64,000 bases of DNA from DATMGU01 sp035555315 (GCA_035555315.1 DATMGU010000040.1:1-64000), one strand, 5' to 3'. Shown: positions 32,467-41,632, counted from the stretch's first letter. Numbers and translations are program-made. Notes: a model not told the origin generated them from the letters alone.

Positions 32467-33195
32467 TCACGCCGTTCCCCGCCAAAGTGCCGACAGAAGC
32501 CGCTCGACGTTTTCGGCGATAGTCTCGTGACACTCGCATGCCACTTGCTCGAGCCCGGCTCGATCCATGATTTCGATCCGGCCGCGGCGATAGCGAATGA
32601 GGCCCATGCTCAGAAACGTCCCCGCGACCTCGCTGATCGAACTTCGGCGCACCCCCAGGATCTCTGAAAGCTGCTGTTGCGTGAGCGGGATGGCGTCATC
32701 ATCGATTCGATCCCTGGCTTGCAAGATCCGTCTCGCAAGCCGCGCCCCAATGGGATGCAAGGCATTGCAGGCTCCAGTCATGAGTATCTGGGCTAACAGC
32801 ACTTCACTCCAGCGCAGGACCAAATCACGCAAAGCATCACTTCCAATCATCGCGTTCCGGAAGGGCCGCACAGCGATTCTCGAGGCGATCACAGGCGCTT
32901 GCGCCACGGCTCGCATGGGCGTGAGCTGTAAACCGAGGCCCGCCATCGCGCCCACGATACCCTCTCTGCCGACGATCGCCGTCTCGACGCTGCTGCCGTT
33001 CCTCATGACGCAAAGGAGTGAGATCGTGCCGGCATGGGGAAAATAGACGTGCTCCGTTTCCTCCCCAGGCGCCTTGATCACGTAACCCTGCTCGAGTGAA
33101 ACCGGCTTGAGCAAGGGGCCGAGGCGCGAGGCGTCGCCGGGCGACAGCGATGCCAGGATGCGGTTGGTCGATAGGATGGAATTGGCCATTTTCAT
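32467..33195 (-). CDS. Crp/Fnr-family transcriptional regulator
   Basis: A 242-aa Crp/Fnr protein. The cNMP-binding-type beta roll spans about residues 15-130 (SLEQGYVIKAPGEETEHVYFPHAGTIS), but the cAMP phosphate-binding Arg motif and the Fnr cysteines are absent, so the signal is unknown. The C-terminal HTH is clear: LTQQQLSEILGVRRSSISEVAGTFLSMGLI (about 172-201). This subtype is common in alphaproteobacteria next to stress and two-component genes. AAAGGAC lies 6 bp before ATG 33195 on the minus strand. It diverges from the sensor-kinase island across a 588-bp non-coding gap. Confidence 0.92.
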   Translation of the reverse strand: MKMANSILSTNRILASLSPGDASRLGPLLKPVSLEQGYVIKAPGEETEHVYFPHAGTISLLCVMRNGSSVETAIVGREGIVGAMAGLGLQLTPMRAVAQAPVIASRIAVRPFRNAMIGSDALRDLVLRWSEVLLAQILMTGACNALHPIGARLARRILQARDRIDDDAIPLTQQQLSEILGVRRSSISEVAGTFLSMGLIRYRRGRIEIMDRAGLEQVACECHETIAENVERLLSALWRGTA

Positions 33196-33783
33196 CGGAA
33201 CGTCCTTTCCCCGGTCGATCGGGCAGATCATTCCAGGGATTTTGCTCCGCGCATCGACGGCGCTCCGCGGGAATCAGACCTACAAACAGCATTTCCAGGC
33301 AATCGAGCCCCCCATTGCTTGCCGGATGTCCCGCAGAGGCCGGCCAATTTCCTCGGGGCAGAGCAAAAGTCTGGGAAAACGATCCCTACGAGCAGGTTAG
33401 CACCAGCTTCAACGCACATATGCGAAGTCCTTGAAAAAAGGTCTGGCCTCAAATGTCGGCAACCGGACAGACCAGACGCATGGCGGTAGCGCAACCTTAG
33501 CGAGAGCCGAATTATTCCTCCCTTCGTGGAGATCGTCAATGAACAGGCTTCGGGATACAGATTCTTCAGCGACGCGAACAGTCCGCAGTTTAGCGGTCTG
33601 TCGGCTTGGGCCGTTGACAACGATCAACGGTGGCGACTCCGCAAGTAATTTCCGAAGAAGAGGGCAAGAGGCCCCTCGCCATGCCAAGCAATTTAGAATA
33701 GTGGCACAGGGTTTCCCAGCAAGGACGGGGCCCGAAGTGCCAGCGATCCCCACATCGCAGCATCTTGAATGGAGGGAGGCGAC
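33196..33783. promoter_or_regulatory. Long divergent non-coding region, crp-like gene / signalling island
   Basis: These 588 bp contain no convincing gene; open frames on both strands have atypical composition and no family match. GC content drops compared with flanking genes. It should hold the promoters of the Crp/Fnr gene and of the REC-PAS-HK-GGDEF gene. I see no strong palindrome or terminator in it. Its length leaves room for a small RNA, which sequence reading alone cannot show. Confidence 0.4.
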
Positions 33784-35844
33784 ATGTCCGTACTTTCCGA
33801 TGGGCGTGAGGCGGGATCGAACGCCGCACTGAAGACGCAAATTCTCATTGTAGAAGACGAACGTATCGTCGCACTCCACCTGCGGCAGAGATTGGCAAAG
33901 TTCGGCTACGAGGTGACGGCCACGGTCGCCTCCGGCGCTCAGGCTCTTCGGGAAATACACAGGAAGAACCCCGATGTGATCCTCATGGACATTCACATCG
34001 ACGGTGCGATCGACGGAATCGAAACCACCAGATCGATCCCGCCCGAGCTGCGGATCCCGGTGATTTACCTCACCGCCTATTCCGAGGAGGCGACGCTGGA
34101 GCGGGCGCGCGGCACCCGTCCTTACGGCTATCTGGTGAAGCCCTTTTCCGATCGAGAGCTGCATGCCACCATCCAGATGGTGCTGGAGCGCCGCAAAGTC
34201 GACCTGGAGCTTCACAAAAGCGAGGAGAGGCTGGGCCTCGCGCTCGCTTCCGCGGAGATGGAATCCTGGGAGTTCGATGCGGCGACCCACGCCTTCGTCC
34301 ATATGGACAATGCCGATCATATCGTCGGTAGCGGGCCGGGTATTTTCCCCAGCACCTGGGACACCTTGCTCGCTCAGATCCACGACGAAGATCGACCGCT
34401 CATCGAAGCCATGTTCGCCCATCTGTCATTGAACGGCGGCACGGACGCGGTCGAGTTCCGCCGGCCGAATCAAGACGGGGCACGTTGGATCAAGGTGTGC
34501 GGCAAGCAGTTTCCCGGCGATGCCGATGGCGCGAAGCGGATCATCGGCGTGATGCAAGATGTAACCGAAAATCGAGAAAAAGACGAACGGCTGCACAAGG
34601 CCGCGGCGGAGCTGGTGTCGCAGAAAGAACAGCTGTCCGTGGCGCTGGTCGCCGCGAGCAAATCCAGCGTCGCCAAATCGGATTTCCTCGCCGTCATGAG
34701 CCACGAACTGCGCACGCCGATGAACGCGATCCTCGGCTTCGGCCAGCTCCTGGATCTCAAGACCTTCGGCCAGTTGAACACGCGTCAGCACGAATATGTC
34801 GGCCATATCCTGCAGGCCGGCGAACATCTGCTGCACCTTATCGGCGACCTCCTCGATCTCAGCAAGATCGAGGCGGCGAAGCTCCAGGTCACGATCGACA
34901 GTGTCGAAACGGCGCCACTGCTGAAGCGTGTCGCCGCCTCGTTCGCCTCGTTGACCGCGGAACACAAGATCGTATTGACGACGCAGACGCGCGGCGATCT
35001 GGTCGTCGACGCGGATACGACGCGGTTATATCAGGTGCTGACCAACCTCGTTTCCAACGCGATCAAATATAACCGCCCGGGCGGCTCGGTGCGGATGACC
35101 GACGAAGCAAGCACCGAGGGCTGGGTGCGGATTACCGTGTCCGATACCGGGATCGGCATCCCGGCTCGGCGGAACTGCGAGGTGTTCGAACCGTTCAATC
35201 GGCTTGGCGCCGAGTGCAGCACAGTCGAAGGTACCGGCATCGGCCTACCCATATCGAAGCGGTTGATCGAGCTCATGGGCGGGCGCATCGGCTTTGAAAG
35301 CACCCCCGGCGTCGGCAGCAAATTCTGGATCGATATCCCGGCGCACCGTCCCACCGAAACGATGCTCGTCCAGCGCGACGATCTGACCGGTTTGCCAAGC
35401 CTGTCGCTGCTGACCGAGCGCATCAGCCGCGCAATCTCCGAAGCGCCGCACCACAAGAAGAGAGTCGTGATCCTATTTCTGGGACTGGATGGTCTCAAGC
35501 AGATTAATGAGTCGCTGGGCCGTTCCATTGGCGACAAACTTCTTCAATCCACCGCCAGCCGTTTAGTAGAGTGCGTACGCGGCTCGGACACCGTAAGCCG
35601 GCGGGGCGACGAGGAGTTCATCGTGCTGCTCTCGGAGGTGAAACTATCGGACGATGTTTCCCTGACGGCGAACAGAATGCTGCAGGCGGTGTCGGCGGCC
35701 CATTCCATCGACCGGTACACTCTTTACCTCGATGCCAGCATTGGCGTCAGCCTCTATCCCGATGACGGCCTGGATGCGGAGACGCTCATCCAGAACGCGT
35801 ACGCCGCGATGTGCCAGGCGAAGGAAATGGCGCGCCGAAGCTAA
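33784..35844 (+). CDS. REC-PAS-histidine kinase-GGDEF hybrid
   Basis: A 686-aa soluble signalling protein. Domains in order: receiver (about 18-135; phospho-acceptor D69 in VILMDIHIDG, conserved K119 in YLVKPFS); PAS (about 145-265); HisKA with H307 in VMSHELRTPMNAILGF; HATPase with LTNLVSNAIKYN, SDTGIGIP and EGTGIGLPISKRL (about 410-525); and a C-terminal GGDEF domain (about 530-686). That last domain has the fold markers DLTGLPSLSLLTERI and LFLGLDGLKQINESLG, but its signature reads GDEEF (608-612) where GGDEF/GGEEF is expected, so diguanylate cyclase activity is doubtful. GGGAGG lies just before ATG 33784. It is the first gene of a four-gene signalling run. Confidence 0.9.
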   Translation: MSVLSDGREAGSNAALKTQILIVEDERIVALHLRQRLAKFGYEVTATVASGAQALREIHRKNPDVILMDIHIDGAIDGIETTRSIPPELRIPVIYLTAYSEEATLERARGTRPYGYLVKPFSDRELHATIQMVLERRKVDLELHKSEERLGLALASAEMESWEFDAATHAFVHMDNADHIVGSGPGIFPSTWDTLLAQIHDEDRPLIEAMFAHLSLNGGTDAVEFRRPNQDGARWIKVCGKQFPGDADGAKRIIGVMQDVTENREKDERLHKAAAELVSQKEQLSVALVAASKSSVAKSDFLAVMSHELRTPMNAILGFGQLLDLKTFGQLNTRQHEYVGHILQAGEHLLHLIGDLLDLSKIEAAKLQVTIDSVETAPLLKRVAASFASLTAEHKIVLTTQTRGDLVVDADTTRLYQVLTNLVSNAIKYNRPGGSVRMTDEASTEGWVRITVSDTGIGIPARRNCEVFEPFNRLGAECSTVEGTGIGLPISKRLIELMGGRIGFESTPGVGSKFWIDIPAHRPTETMLVQRDDLTGLPSLSLLTERISRAISEAPHHKKRVVILFLGLDGLKQINESLGRSIGDKLLQSTASRLVECVRGSDTVSRRGDEEFIVLLSEVKLSDDVSLTANRMLQAVSAAHSIDRYTLYLDASIGVSLYPDDGLDAETLIQNAYAAMCQAKEMARRS

Positions 35845-35950
35845 AAGACCCATCCGGCGGGACACTCGACAAGCGATAGCCAACACCGGTGCGCGCGGCC
35901 GCCAGCGCAAAGAAAAACCGCATGCACGGCTGTAGGGAGGAGGCACGAAA

Positions 35951-36487
35951 ATGCAGCAAAGTTGTCGAGTTCCGCTGGGTGAAGACACCCAAATCCCTTC
36001 AGGGGCGGATCTCCCAGGCGTCCATCGCTTCGACGAAGCTGGTCCTGCCCACAAGGCGTCTCACGAAGAAGCCGCTCCCCCGGTCCCTGCTTCGTTCTCA
36101 CCAGCTGACAGAGTGGAATATCGAAGAACCGTGCTGCTCGTCGATGACGAGCCCGAAATCCTCCAGACGCTGAAACTCATCATCAAATCTGGCGGCCATG
36201 ACGTGATCACGGCTGAGAGCGGCATTTTGGCTCTCGATATCCTCGATAGTGACGCCAAGCTGGATCTCCTCCTTACCGACGTCATCATGCCGGGCCTCAA
36301 CGGCTTCAGTCTCGCCCGGATGGCCCTTCTGCGGCGACCCGAGCTGAGGATCATGTACCTGACCGGCTTTTATGAGCAGGTGAAGGTGCTGGGGAACGCC
36401 AATGAGCGCTTCGGTAATGTCCTGATCAAACCTCTCTTGTCAGGCGAGTTGCGCGCGGCCGTCGACGCCGCGTTCTCCGCGATCTGA
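35951..36487 (+). CDS. Single-domain response regulator with N-terminal extension
   Basis: A 178-aa protein: about 55 non-conserved residues, rich in Ala, Pro and acidic residues, then a receiver domain (58-175) with acidic pair D65/D66, phospho-acceptor D110 in DLLLTDVIMPG, Thr138 in YLTGF and K160 in VLIKPLL. It has no output domain, so it works by protein contact, like CheY/DivK-type regulators or as an intermediate in a phosphorelay. GGGAGGAGG precedes ATG 35951. Candidate partners are the three kinases encoded on either side. Confidence 0.9.
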   Translation: MQQSCRVPLGEDTQIPSGADLPGVHRFDEAGPAHKASHEEAAPPVPASFSPADRVEYRRTVLLVDDEPEILQTLKLIIKSGGHDVITAESGILALDILDSDAKLDLLLTDVIMPGLNGFSLARMALLRRPELRIMYLTGFYEQVKVLGNANERFGNVLIKPLLSGELRAAVDAAFSAI

Positions 36488-36488
36488 C

Positions 36489-37556
36489 GTGTTGAAAGGA
36501 GGTGCCGGCCAGGCGGTCGGGAAGGGCGAAACGATCGAGGAAGCTCTGAAGAAGAGCGAAGAGCGTTTCCGGCGGGTCGTCGAGGCGGCGCCGAGCGCGA
36601 TGGTGATGATCAACCAGTCGGGCATGATCGAGATGGTCAACGCGCAGGCCGAGCAGGTTTTCGGCTATGAGCGGTCGGAGATGCTTGGTCAAGCCATCGA
36701 GATGTTGGTTCCCCAACGCTTCCGCCCCAACCATCCCGGGCTGCGCGGCATGTTCTTCGCCGACCCGAAGTCGCGGCCGATGGGCGCGGGGCGCGATCTC
36801 TACGGCCTGAGGAAGGACGGCAGTGAATTCCCGGTGGAGATCGGCTTGAACCCGATCGAGACCGAGGCCGGGACCATGGTGCTGTCGGCAATCGTCGACA
36901 TCACGGAACGTAAACACAGAGAGGAAAGCGTTCAAGCCGCACTGAAGGAAAAAGACATTCTTCTTGGCGAAATTCACCACAGAGTTAAGAACAATCTACA
37001 GATAATTCACAGCTTGCTTGGCCTTCAATCCAATAAAAATGACGACCCCGTCGTAATTAATATTCTGATGGAAAGCCAAAATCGCATCCGATCCATGGCA
37101 CTCATCCATCAGACCCTTTACGAATCGAAAGACTTCGCGCGTGTCGATTTTAGTATTTTTCTCGACACCCTGGTGCCGATCTTGCTGTCGTCATACGGTA
37201 TCGGAATGGAACGCATCGCGCTCTCCATAACGTCGAGTTCGGTCCTGCTGCCGATCGATGCGGCGATCCCGTGCGGTCTGGTGGTGAACGAGCTCATCTC
37301 GAACGCCCTCAAGCACGCTTTCCCCGACGACATGGGAGGAGAAATACGGATCGATCTTTCCCATGACGCCACCGACCAAGTCGTCCTCTCGGTGAGCGAT
37401 GACGGTATCGGCATTCCCGAGGCATTCGACATGACGCAAACCGACACTTTGGGGTTGCGATTGGTGCCCCTGCTCGTCGCCCAACTTGGAGGGGATCTCA
37501 CTATTCAGCGCTCGAAGCCAACTCGCTTCTCGCTGCGCTTTCCGCTTCAGACGTAA
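36489..37556 (+). CDS. PAS-HisKA_2 (HWE-like) sensor histidine kinase
   Basis: A 355-aa soluble kinase. A PAS domain spans about residues 25-143 (APSAMVMINQSGMIEMVNAQAE, with the LRKDGSEFPVEIGLNPI strand common in heme/flavin-type PAS, though ligand binding is not proven). The kinase core is the HisKA_2 type, EIHHRVKNNLQIIHSLLGLQ with the phospho-acceptor at H163/H164, followed by a HATPase with VVNELISNALKHAFP and VSDDGIGIPE. Such kinases act in alphaproteobacterial general stress response and light or oxygen sensing. The GTG start lies 1 bp past the previous stop, indicating coupling. Codon use in 36940-37150 is somewhat more AT-rich than around it. Confidence 0.92.
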   Translation: MLKGGAGQAVGKGETIEEALKKSEERFRRVVEAAPSAMVMINQSGMIEMVNAQAEQVFGYERSEMLGQAIEMLVPQRFRPNHPGLRGMFFADPKSRPMGAGRDLYGLRKDGSEFPVEIGLNPIETEAGTMVLSAIVDITERKHREESVQAALKEKDILLGEIHHRVKNNLQIIHSLLGLQSNKNDDPVVINILMESQNRIRSMALIHQTLYESKDFARVDFSIFLDTLVPILLSSYGIGMERIALSITSSSVLLPIDAAIPCGLVVNELISNALKHAFPDDMGGEIRIDLSHDATDQVVLSVSDDGIGIPEAFDMTQTDTLGLRLVPLLVAQLGGDLTIQRSKPTRFSLRFPLQT

Positions 37557-37568
37557 AGGCCGGTCTAT

Positions 37569-38807
37569 ATGATAGGGGCTAAAATACTTGTCGTGGAGGA
37601 CGAGCGCATCGTCGCCATGCACCTGAAGCAGCAACTGGAGCGATTGGGCTACAACGTTTCGGCGATGGTTACAACCGGCGAGCAAGCGTTGAAGCAGATA
37701 AGGGATCTGCGCCCGGACGTGGTGCTCATGGATATCCATATCGAGGGCGACTTCGACGGCATCGAAACCGCATCCCGCATACCGCCCGATGTCTTGCTTC
37801 CCGTCATCTATCTCACGGCGTATTCGGAGGAAGCCACGCTCGAACGCGCGCGCGCGACCAAGCCTTACGGATACTTGCTGAAGCCTTTTTCCGAACGGGA
37901 GTTGCATGCCTCGATCCAGATGGTTCTGGAGCGCCACCGCGCCGATAAAGCGGCACGGGAGAGCGAACGACGCCTCGAACAGCTGGTCGCCGCCCGCACC
38001 AAGGGACTACTCGCCGCGAACCAGGAACTTGAACGCCAGATAGTGGCGCGCCTGGAGACCGAGCGAAGACTTCATCAGGCGCAGAAGATGGAGGCCGTCG
38101 GGATGCTCACCGCCGGCATCGCTCATGATTTCAATAACTTGCTCACCGTCATCACCGGTCACATCTCGCATTTGGAAAGTGAGCTTGTCGATCTTAGCCC
38201 CGAGCACCGAGAGTCGCTCGCCGCGGCGCTGCGCGGAGCATCACGAGGGGCGATGCTGACACGTCGGCTCCTCGCCTTCGCGCGCCTCCAGCCTCTTGAG
38301 CCGAAGACGATCGATCTCAATAGGTTTGTCGTCGGCGTGATCGACACACTGACCCGCGTATTAGGGGCGACGGTGTCGATCGAAAGCATGCTCGACGCCG
38401 GACTTTGCCTGGTCTCCGCCGACGAAACCCAACTCGAAAACGCGATGCTTAACCTCGTGCTCAACGCACGGGACGCGATGCCCGAAGGCGGGAAGATCAC
38501 GATCGAGACAGCGAACACCATACTCGACAGGGCATTCACCGCCGCGGACGAGGAGGTCGTGCCCGGCCAATACGCCATGATAGCGGTCGGCGACACCGGA
38601 ACTGGGATGACGAAAGCAATCCGGGATCGGGCTTTCGAGCCCTTCTTCACCACCAAGGAGTTTGGGCGGGGTACCGGGCTTGGTCTCTCGCAGGTTTACG
38701 GCTTCATCAGGCAATCCGGCGGGCATGCGAAGATTTCTAGCGAGCCTGGCGAGGGCACGACGGTCAGGTTCTACCTGCCGCGACTGCCGACCGACCAAGG
38801 GGGCTGA
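37569..38807 (+). CDS. REC-histidine kinase protein
   Basis: A 412-aa protein. The N-terminal receiver (5-122; D55 in VVLMDIHIEG, K105 in GYLLKPFSE) is a close paralogue of the receiver of the protein at 33784 (shared VEDERIVA, LMDIHI, YLTAYSEEATLERAR, YGYL, KPFS). A coiled linker (125-175) leads to a HisKA domain of the AHDFNNLL type with H186, and a HATPase domain with LENAMLNLVLNARDAMPEGG, GDTGTGM and GRGTGLGLSQVYGF, the NtrB/hybrid-type signature. A kinase fused behind a receiver suggests it is itself switched by phosphorylation from another kinase of the cluster (inference). Confidence 0.92.
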   Translation: MIGAKILVVEDERIVAMHLKQQLERLGYNVSAMVTTGEQALKQIRDLRPDVVLMDIHIEGDFDGIETASRIPPDVLLPVIYLTAYSEEATLERARATKPYGYLLKPFSERELHASIQMVLERHRADKAARESERRLEQLVAARTKGLLAANQELERQIVARLETERRLHQAQKMEAVGMLTAGIAHDFNNLLTVITGHISHLESELVDLSPEHRESLAAALRGASRGAMLTRRLLAFARLQPLEPKTIDLNRFVVGVIDTLTRVLGATVSIESMLDAGLCLVSADETQLENAMLNLVLNARDAMPEGGKITIETANTILDRAFTAADEEVVPGQYAMIAVGDTGTGMTKAIRDRAFEPFFTTKEFGRGTGLGLSQVYGFIRQSGGHAKISSEPGEGTTVRFYLPRLPTDQGG

Positions 38808-38836
38808 TCTTCTGGGCGATCATCTTCTGGGCGATC
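38807..38836. repeat. 15-bp tandem duplication between convergent stops
   Basis: ATCTTCTGGGCGATC occurs twice head to tail (38807-38821, 38822-38836), starting at the last base of the kinase TGA and ending 4 bp before the DUF4112 stop codon on the opposite strand. Confidence 0.9.
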
Positions 38837-38840
38837 AAAA

Positions 38841-39239
38841 TCAGGCGTCGACGCCCAGATGCCGTTCGACGATCTCCAGATTGCGCAGATTGGCCTTCCA
38901 GACCATGTCCAGCAGATCGCCCAGCACCGGCACGCTGCCGACCGCCACCTCGACGCCGACATTGGCAAGCATGCGCAGCAGCTTGGCGCGCGGCACGCCC
39001 AGCCGCGCCGCCTCATAGATCAGATAGAGCGAGACGACCGCCAGGGCGGCATCGCCGGCCACCGGCGGCAGGCCGAGCAGGCTATTCAGCCCAAAGCGAA
39101 ACCGCAGGCCCGGTACCCGGAATGCCGCGTCGACCAGCCAGGCCACCCGCCGGATGCGTGCCAACCGCCGTCGAACCTGCCGTGCGTCGGTAGCGCCAAG
39201 GGAAACCGCATCCATCATGCTGACATAAACATTCGACAC
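38841..39239 (-). CDS. DUF4112 small membrane protein
   Basis: A 132-aa protein of the DUF4112 family: a basic N-terminal part (RRRLARIRRVAWLVDAAFRVPG), the conserved FGLNSLLGLPPVAGD, one or two membrane helices (ALAVVSLYLIYEAARLG, VGVEVAVGSVPVLGDLLDMVW) and the closing KANLRNLEIVERHL. The function of the family is unknown. The start ATG may be 39239 or, six codons in, one of the paired ATGs near 39218. It is divergent from mscS; the region between carries two back-to-back short duplications (39256-39320). Confidence 0.88.
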   Translation of the reverse strand: MSNVYVSMMDAVSLGATDARQVRRRLARIRRVAWLVDAAFRVPGLRFRFGLNSLLGLPPVAGDAALAVVSLYLIYEAARLGVPRAKLLRMLANVGVEVAVGSVPVLGDLLDMVWKANLRNLEIVERHLGVDA

Positions 39240-39255
39240 CGTCCTTCGTCCTGCC

Positions 39256-39320
39256 GTTCGTGGCTGCCCGGTTCGTGGCTGCCCGGTGTGTTAAGAAGCA
39301 CCGGATGGTAAGAAGCACCG
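39256..39320. repeat. Two adjacent short duplications upstream of mscS
   Basis: GTTCGTGGCTGCCCG is tandemly repeated (39256-39270, 39271-39285), and TAAGAAGCACCG is repeated with a 17-bp period (39292-39303, 39309-39320). Both lie in the DUF4112 / mscS intergenic region. Confidence 0.9.
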
Positions 39321-39367
39321 AACATCCTTCCCACTCTATCTTTCCCAGCTCGCGAGGATCACCCGGG

Positions 39368-41566
39368 ATGAAGCGCATTCGGCCCGTTTTCGGGCATCAC
39401 CGGCGCGTGGCCACGGTCTGGCTGCTGGCCCAGGCTTGGCTGCTGGCCCAGGCTTGGCTGCTGGCGATGCTGTTCGTGATCGGCATCGGCCAGGGGCTGG
39501 CCCTGGCTGCCGATCCGGCGTCGGCACCCGCGGCGGCGGTCCCTTCCGCGGACCAGCTCAAGGGGCTGATCGGCACGCTCAAGGATGACGGCGCCCGGCA
39601 AAAGCTGATCGATCAACTGCAGACGCTGCTCGCCGCCCAGCAACCCGCCAAGCCACCGCCGCCGACGCACACGATCGCCACCGCGGTCACCGATCAGGTG
39701 AACCGGCTCGCCGGCGAGGTGAAGGACGCCTCTCACGCGGCCCTCGATACCGCGTCGATCGCCGCCTGGTTTCAGCGGCAGGTCGACAACCCCACCACCC
39801 GACAGGAGTGGCTGAAGCTGGCCGGCGAGATCGCGGTCATCCTGGGTATCGCCCTGCTGGCGGAATGGGGCGTGCGACATTTGGTGATCCGCCGCATCGC
39901 CACCCATCCCCAGCGGCAGGCGGCGGCGCATTCCCGGCTGGTGGGTGCCATCCTCCGATTGGCGATAGGGTCGCTGCCGATCATCGCCTTCGCGGCCATA
40001 CCGGCGATCATCCTGCCGCTGACCCAGCCGGATTTCATGACCCTGCAGATCATCCTGGCGATGATCAACGCGGTCGTCCTCGTCCGGCTGATCATGATCC
40101 TGACCTGGATCACCGTCTTGCCCGGCCCGCCGTTCCGTCCGTTGATCGATGTCGAAGCGGTCACGGCACACCGGATCTTCCGTTGGACGCGGCTGCTCGG
40201 CAGCACCTTCATCTATGGCATGACGCTCTATATGTGCGGCGGTTGGCTGGGCGTGCCGCCGAATATCGAGAATGTCGTGCTGAAATTGGTTGGCCTGGTG
40301 CTGTGCGTGGAAACGGTGGTCGTGATCATCCTGGCCAGAAAGGCGGTCGCCCGCCAGATCCGCGGTGGCAATAGCGCGGCCGAAACCTTGATCGGACGGC
40401 GGACGCCGCTCCAGGCGATGCGCAACGGCCTCGCCGATGTCTGGCATATTCTAGCCATCCTCTATGTCACCGCCGTCTTGGTTTTCAGCCTCTTGGACAT
40501 CCAGGGCGGCCTGCCTTTCGCGCTGCGCGCCACGGCGATCTCGATCGTCGCCGGCGGGATCGGGCAATCGATCATCGCCATCGCCCGCTCGGTCCTGCAT
40601 CCGGATCACCGGCTGTCGGATCGACTGCGCCACTATTCTCCCGGCCTGCGGCAACGGGCGGTTTGGTATGTGCCCGTCACCCTGCTGATCCTCGGCATCG
40701 TGGTGCGGCTGGGCATCCTGATGGTCGTCCTTTGGGCATGGGGGATCGACACCTTCGTGGTGCTCGGCAGCGCGCTCGGGCGGGATCTCATCGGCCGGTT
40801 GACCACCGTGCTGATCGTCGCCGCCGTCGCCTTGGTGGTGTGGGAGGTCGCGAGCGCCGCGATCGAGCGCTATCTCGCCGCGACCGATCCGGATGGCAAG
40901 CCGCTGCGCCGCAGTTCCCGCGCCCAAACCTTGCTACCGCTGCTGCGCAACGCCGTGATGATCGCCGTGCTGATCATCGCGTCGATGACCGCGCTCTCCA
41001 CCTTGGGGCTCAACATCGCCCCCTTGCTGGCCGGCGCCGGGGTGGTCGGTGTCGCGGTCGGCTTCGGCAGCCAGGCCCTGGTCAAGGACCTGATCACCGG
41101 CCTGTTCATGCTGGCCGAGAATACCATCGCGGTCGGCGATTCGGTCGAGCTTGCCGGCGGCCCCTCGGGCCGGATCGAGGCGATCTCCATGCGCACCATG
41201 CGCATCCGCGACGAGCTGGGCGGCCTGCATACGATTCCGTTCAGCTCGGTCACCTCCGTCAACAATCGCAGCCGGGGCTATGGCGTCTATACGGTCGAGA
41301 TCGGCATCGGCGAGGGGGAGGATATCGATCGGGTCTGGCAGATCCTGCGCGAGGCCGGCGAGGAGCTGAAAAAAGACGAACGCTACTCGGCCGCGATGCT
41401 GGAACCCCTCGACGTCCAAGGCGTCGTCGCCGTAAAAGACACCGGCTATGTCATCAGGGTGCGGCTGAAGACCTTGCCGGCCCGCCAATGGTCGATCGGT
41501 CGCGCGCTCAATCTCCGGCTGCTCGAGGCGCTTCGCAAAAACGGCGTCAAGCTGGTCGCCGCGTAA
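39368..41566 (+). CDS. Large MscS-family mechanosensitive channel
   Basis: A 732-aa MscS-type channel of the larger (multi-TM, YbiO/MscM-like) class. After a signal-like N-terminus there is a periplasmic region (about 45-150, rich in Ala, Gln and Pro), then about seven to nine TM helices, and the MscS core: pore helix TM3 APLLAGAGVVGVAVGFGSQALVKD (with the Gly/Ala packing), ITGLFMLAENTIAVGDSVEL and the beta domain (IEAISMRTMRIRDELGGLHTIPFSSVTSVNN). It releases osmolytes on hypo-osmotic shock. ATG 39368 is 10 bp after GAGG. Its leader contains an 18-bp tandem repeat encoding WLLAQA. Confidence 0.92.
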   Translation: MKRIRPVFGHHRRVATVWLLAQAWLLAQAWLLAMLFVIGIGQGLALAADPASAPAAAVPSADQLKGLIGTLKDDGARQKLIDQLQTLLAAQQPAKPPPPTHTIATAVTDQVNRLAGEVKDASHAALDTASIAAWFQRQVDNPTTRQEWLKLAGEIAVILGIALLAEWGVRHLVIRRIATHPQRQAAAHSRLVGAILRLAIGSLPIIAFAAIPAIILPLTQPDFMTLQIILAMINAVVLVRLIMILTWITVLPGPPFRPLIDVEAVTAHRIFRWTRLLGSTFIYGMTLYMCGGWLGVPPNIENVVLKLVGLVLCVETVVVIILARKAVARQIRGGNSAAETLIGRRTPLQAMRNGLADVWHILAILYVTAVLVFSLLDIQGGLPFALRATAISIVAGGIGQSIIAIARSVLHPDHRLSDRLRHYSPGLRQRAVWYVPVTLLILGIVVRLGILMVVLWAWGIDTFVVLGSALGRDLIGRLTTVLIVAAVALVVWEVASAAIERYLAATDPDGKPLRRSSRAQTLLPLLRNAVMIAVLIIASMTALSTLGLNIAPLLAGAGVVGVAVGFGSQALVKDLITGLFMLAENTIAVGDSVELAGGPSGRIEAISMRTMRIRDELGGLHTIPFSSVTSVNNRSRGYGVYTVEIGIGEGEDIDRVWQILREAGEELKKDERYSAAMLEPLDVQGVVAVKDTGYVIRVRLKTLPARQWSIGRALNLRLLEALRKNGVKLVAA
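39419..39464. repeat. In-frame 18-bp tandem repeat in mscS leader
   Basis: TGGCTGCTGGCCCAGGCT occurs twice (39419-39436, 39437-39454), followed by 10 bases of a third copy. It adds WLLAQA units to the hydrophobic leader without changing frame. Confidence 0.95.
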
Positions 41567-41632
41567 AGCCGCGACCCGCGTCATACCGGCCCGTATCCTG
41601 CATTCGCAAGCGCGGCGATCGGAAGGAAGATA

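Noticed and set aside
33431..33832. Plus-strand ORF in the long gap before the signalling island
   Set aside because: Atypical codon use, no family match, and it overlaps the Shine-Dalgarno and start of the hybrid kinase gene.
33409..34422. Minus-strand frame overlapping the start of the REC-PAS-HK-GGDEF gene
   Set aside because: It covers the well-supported receiver domain in antisense; no motifs and no ribosome-binding site.
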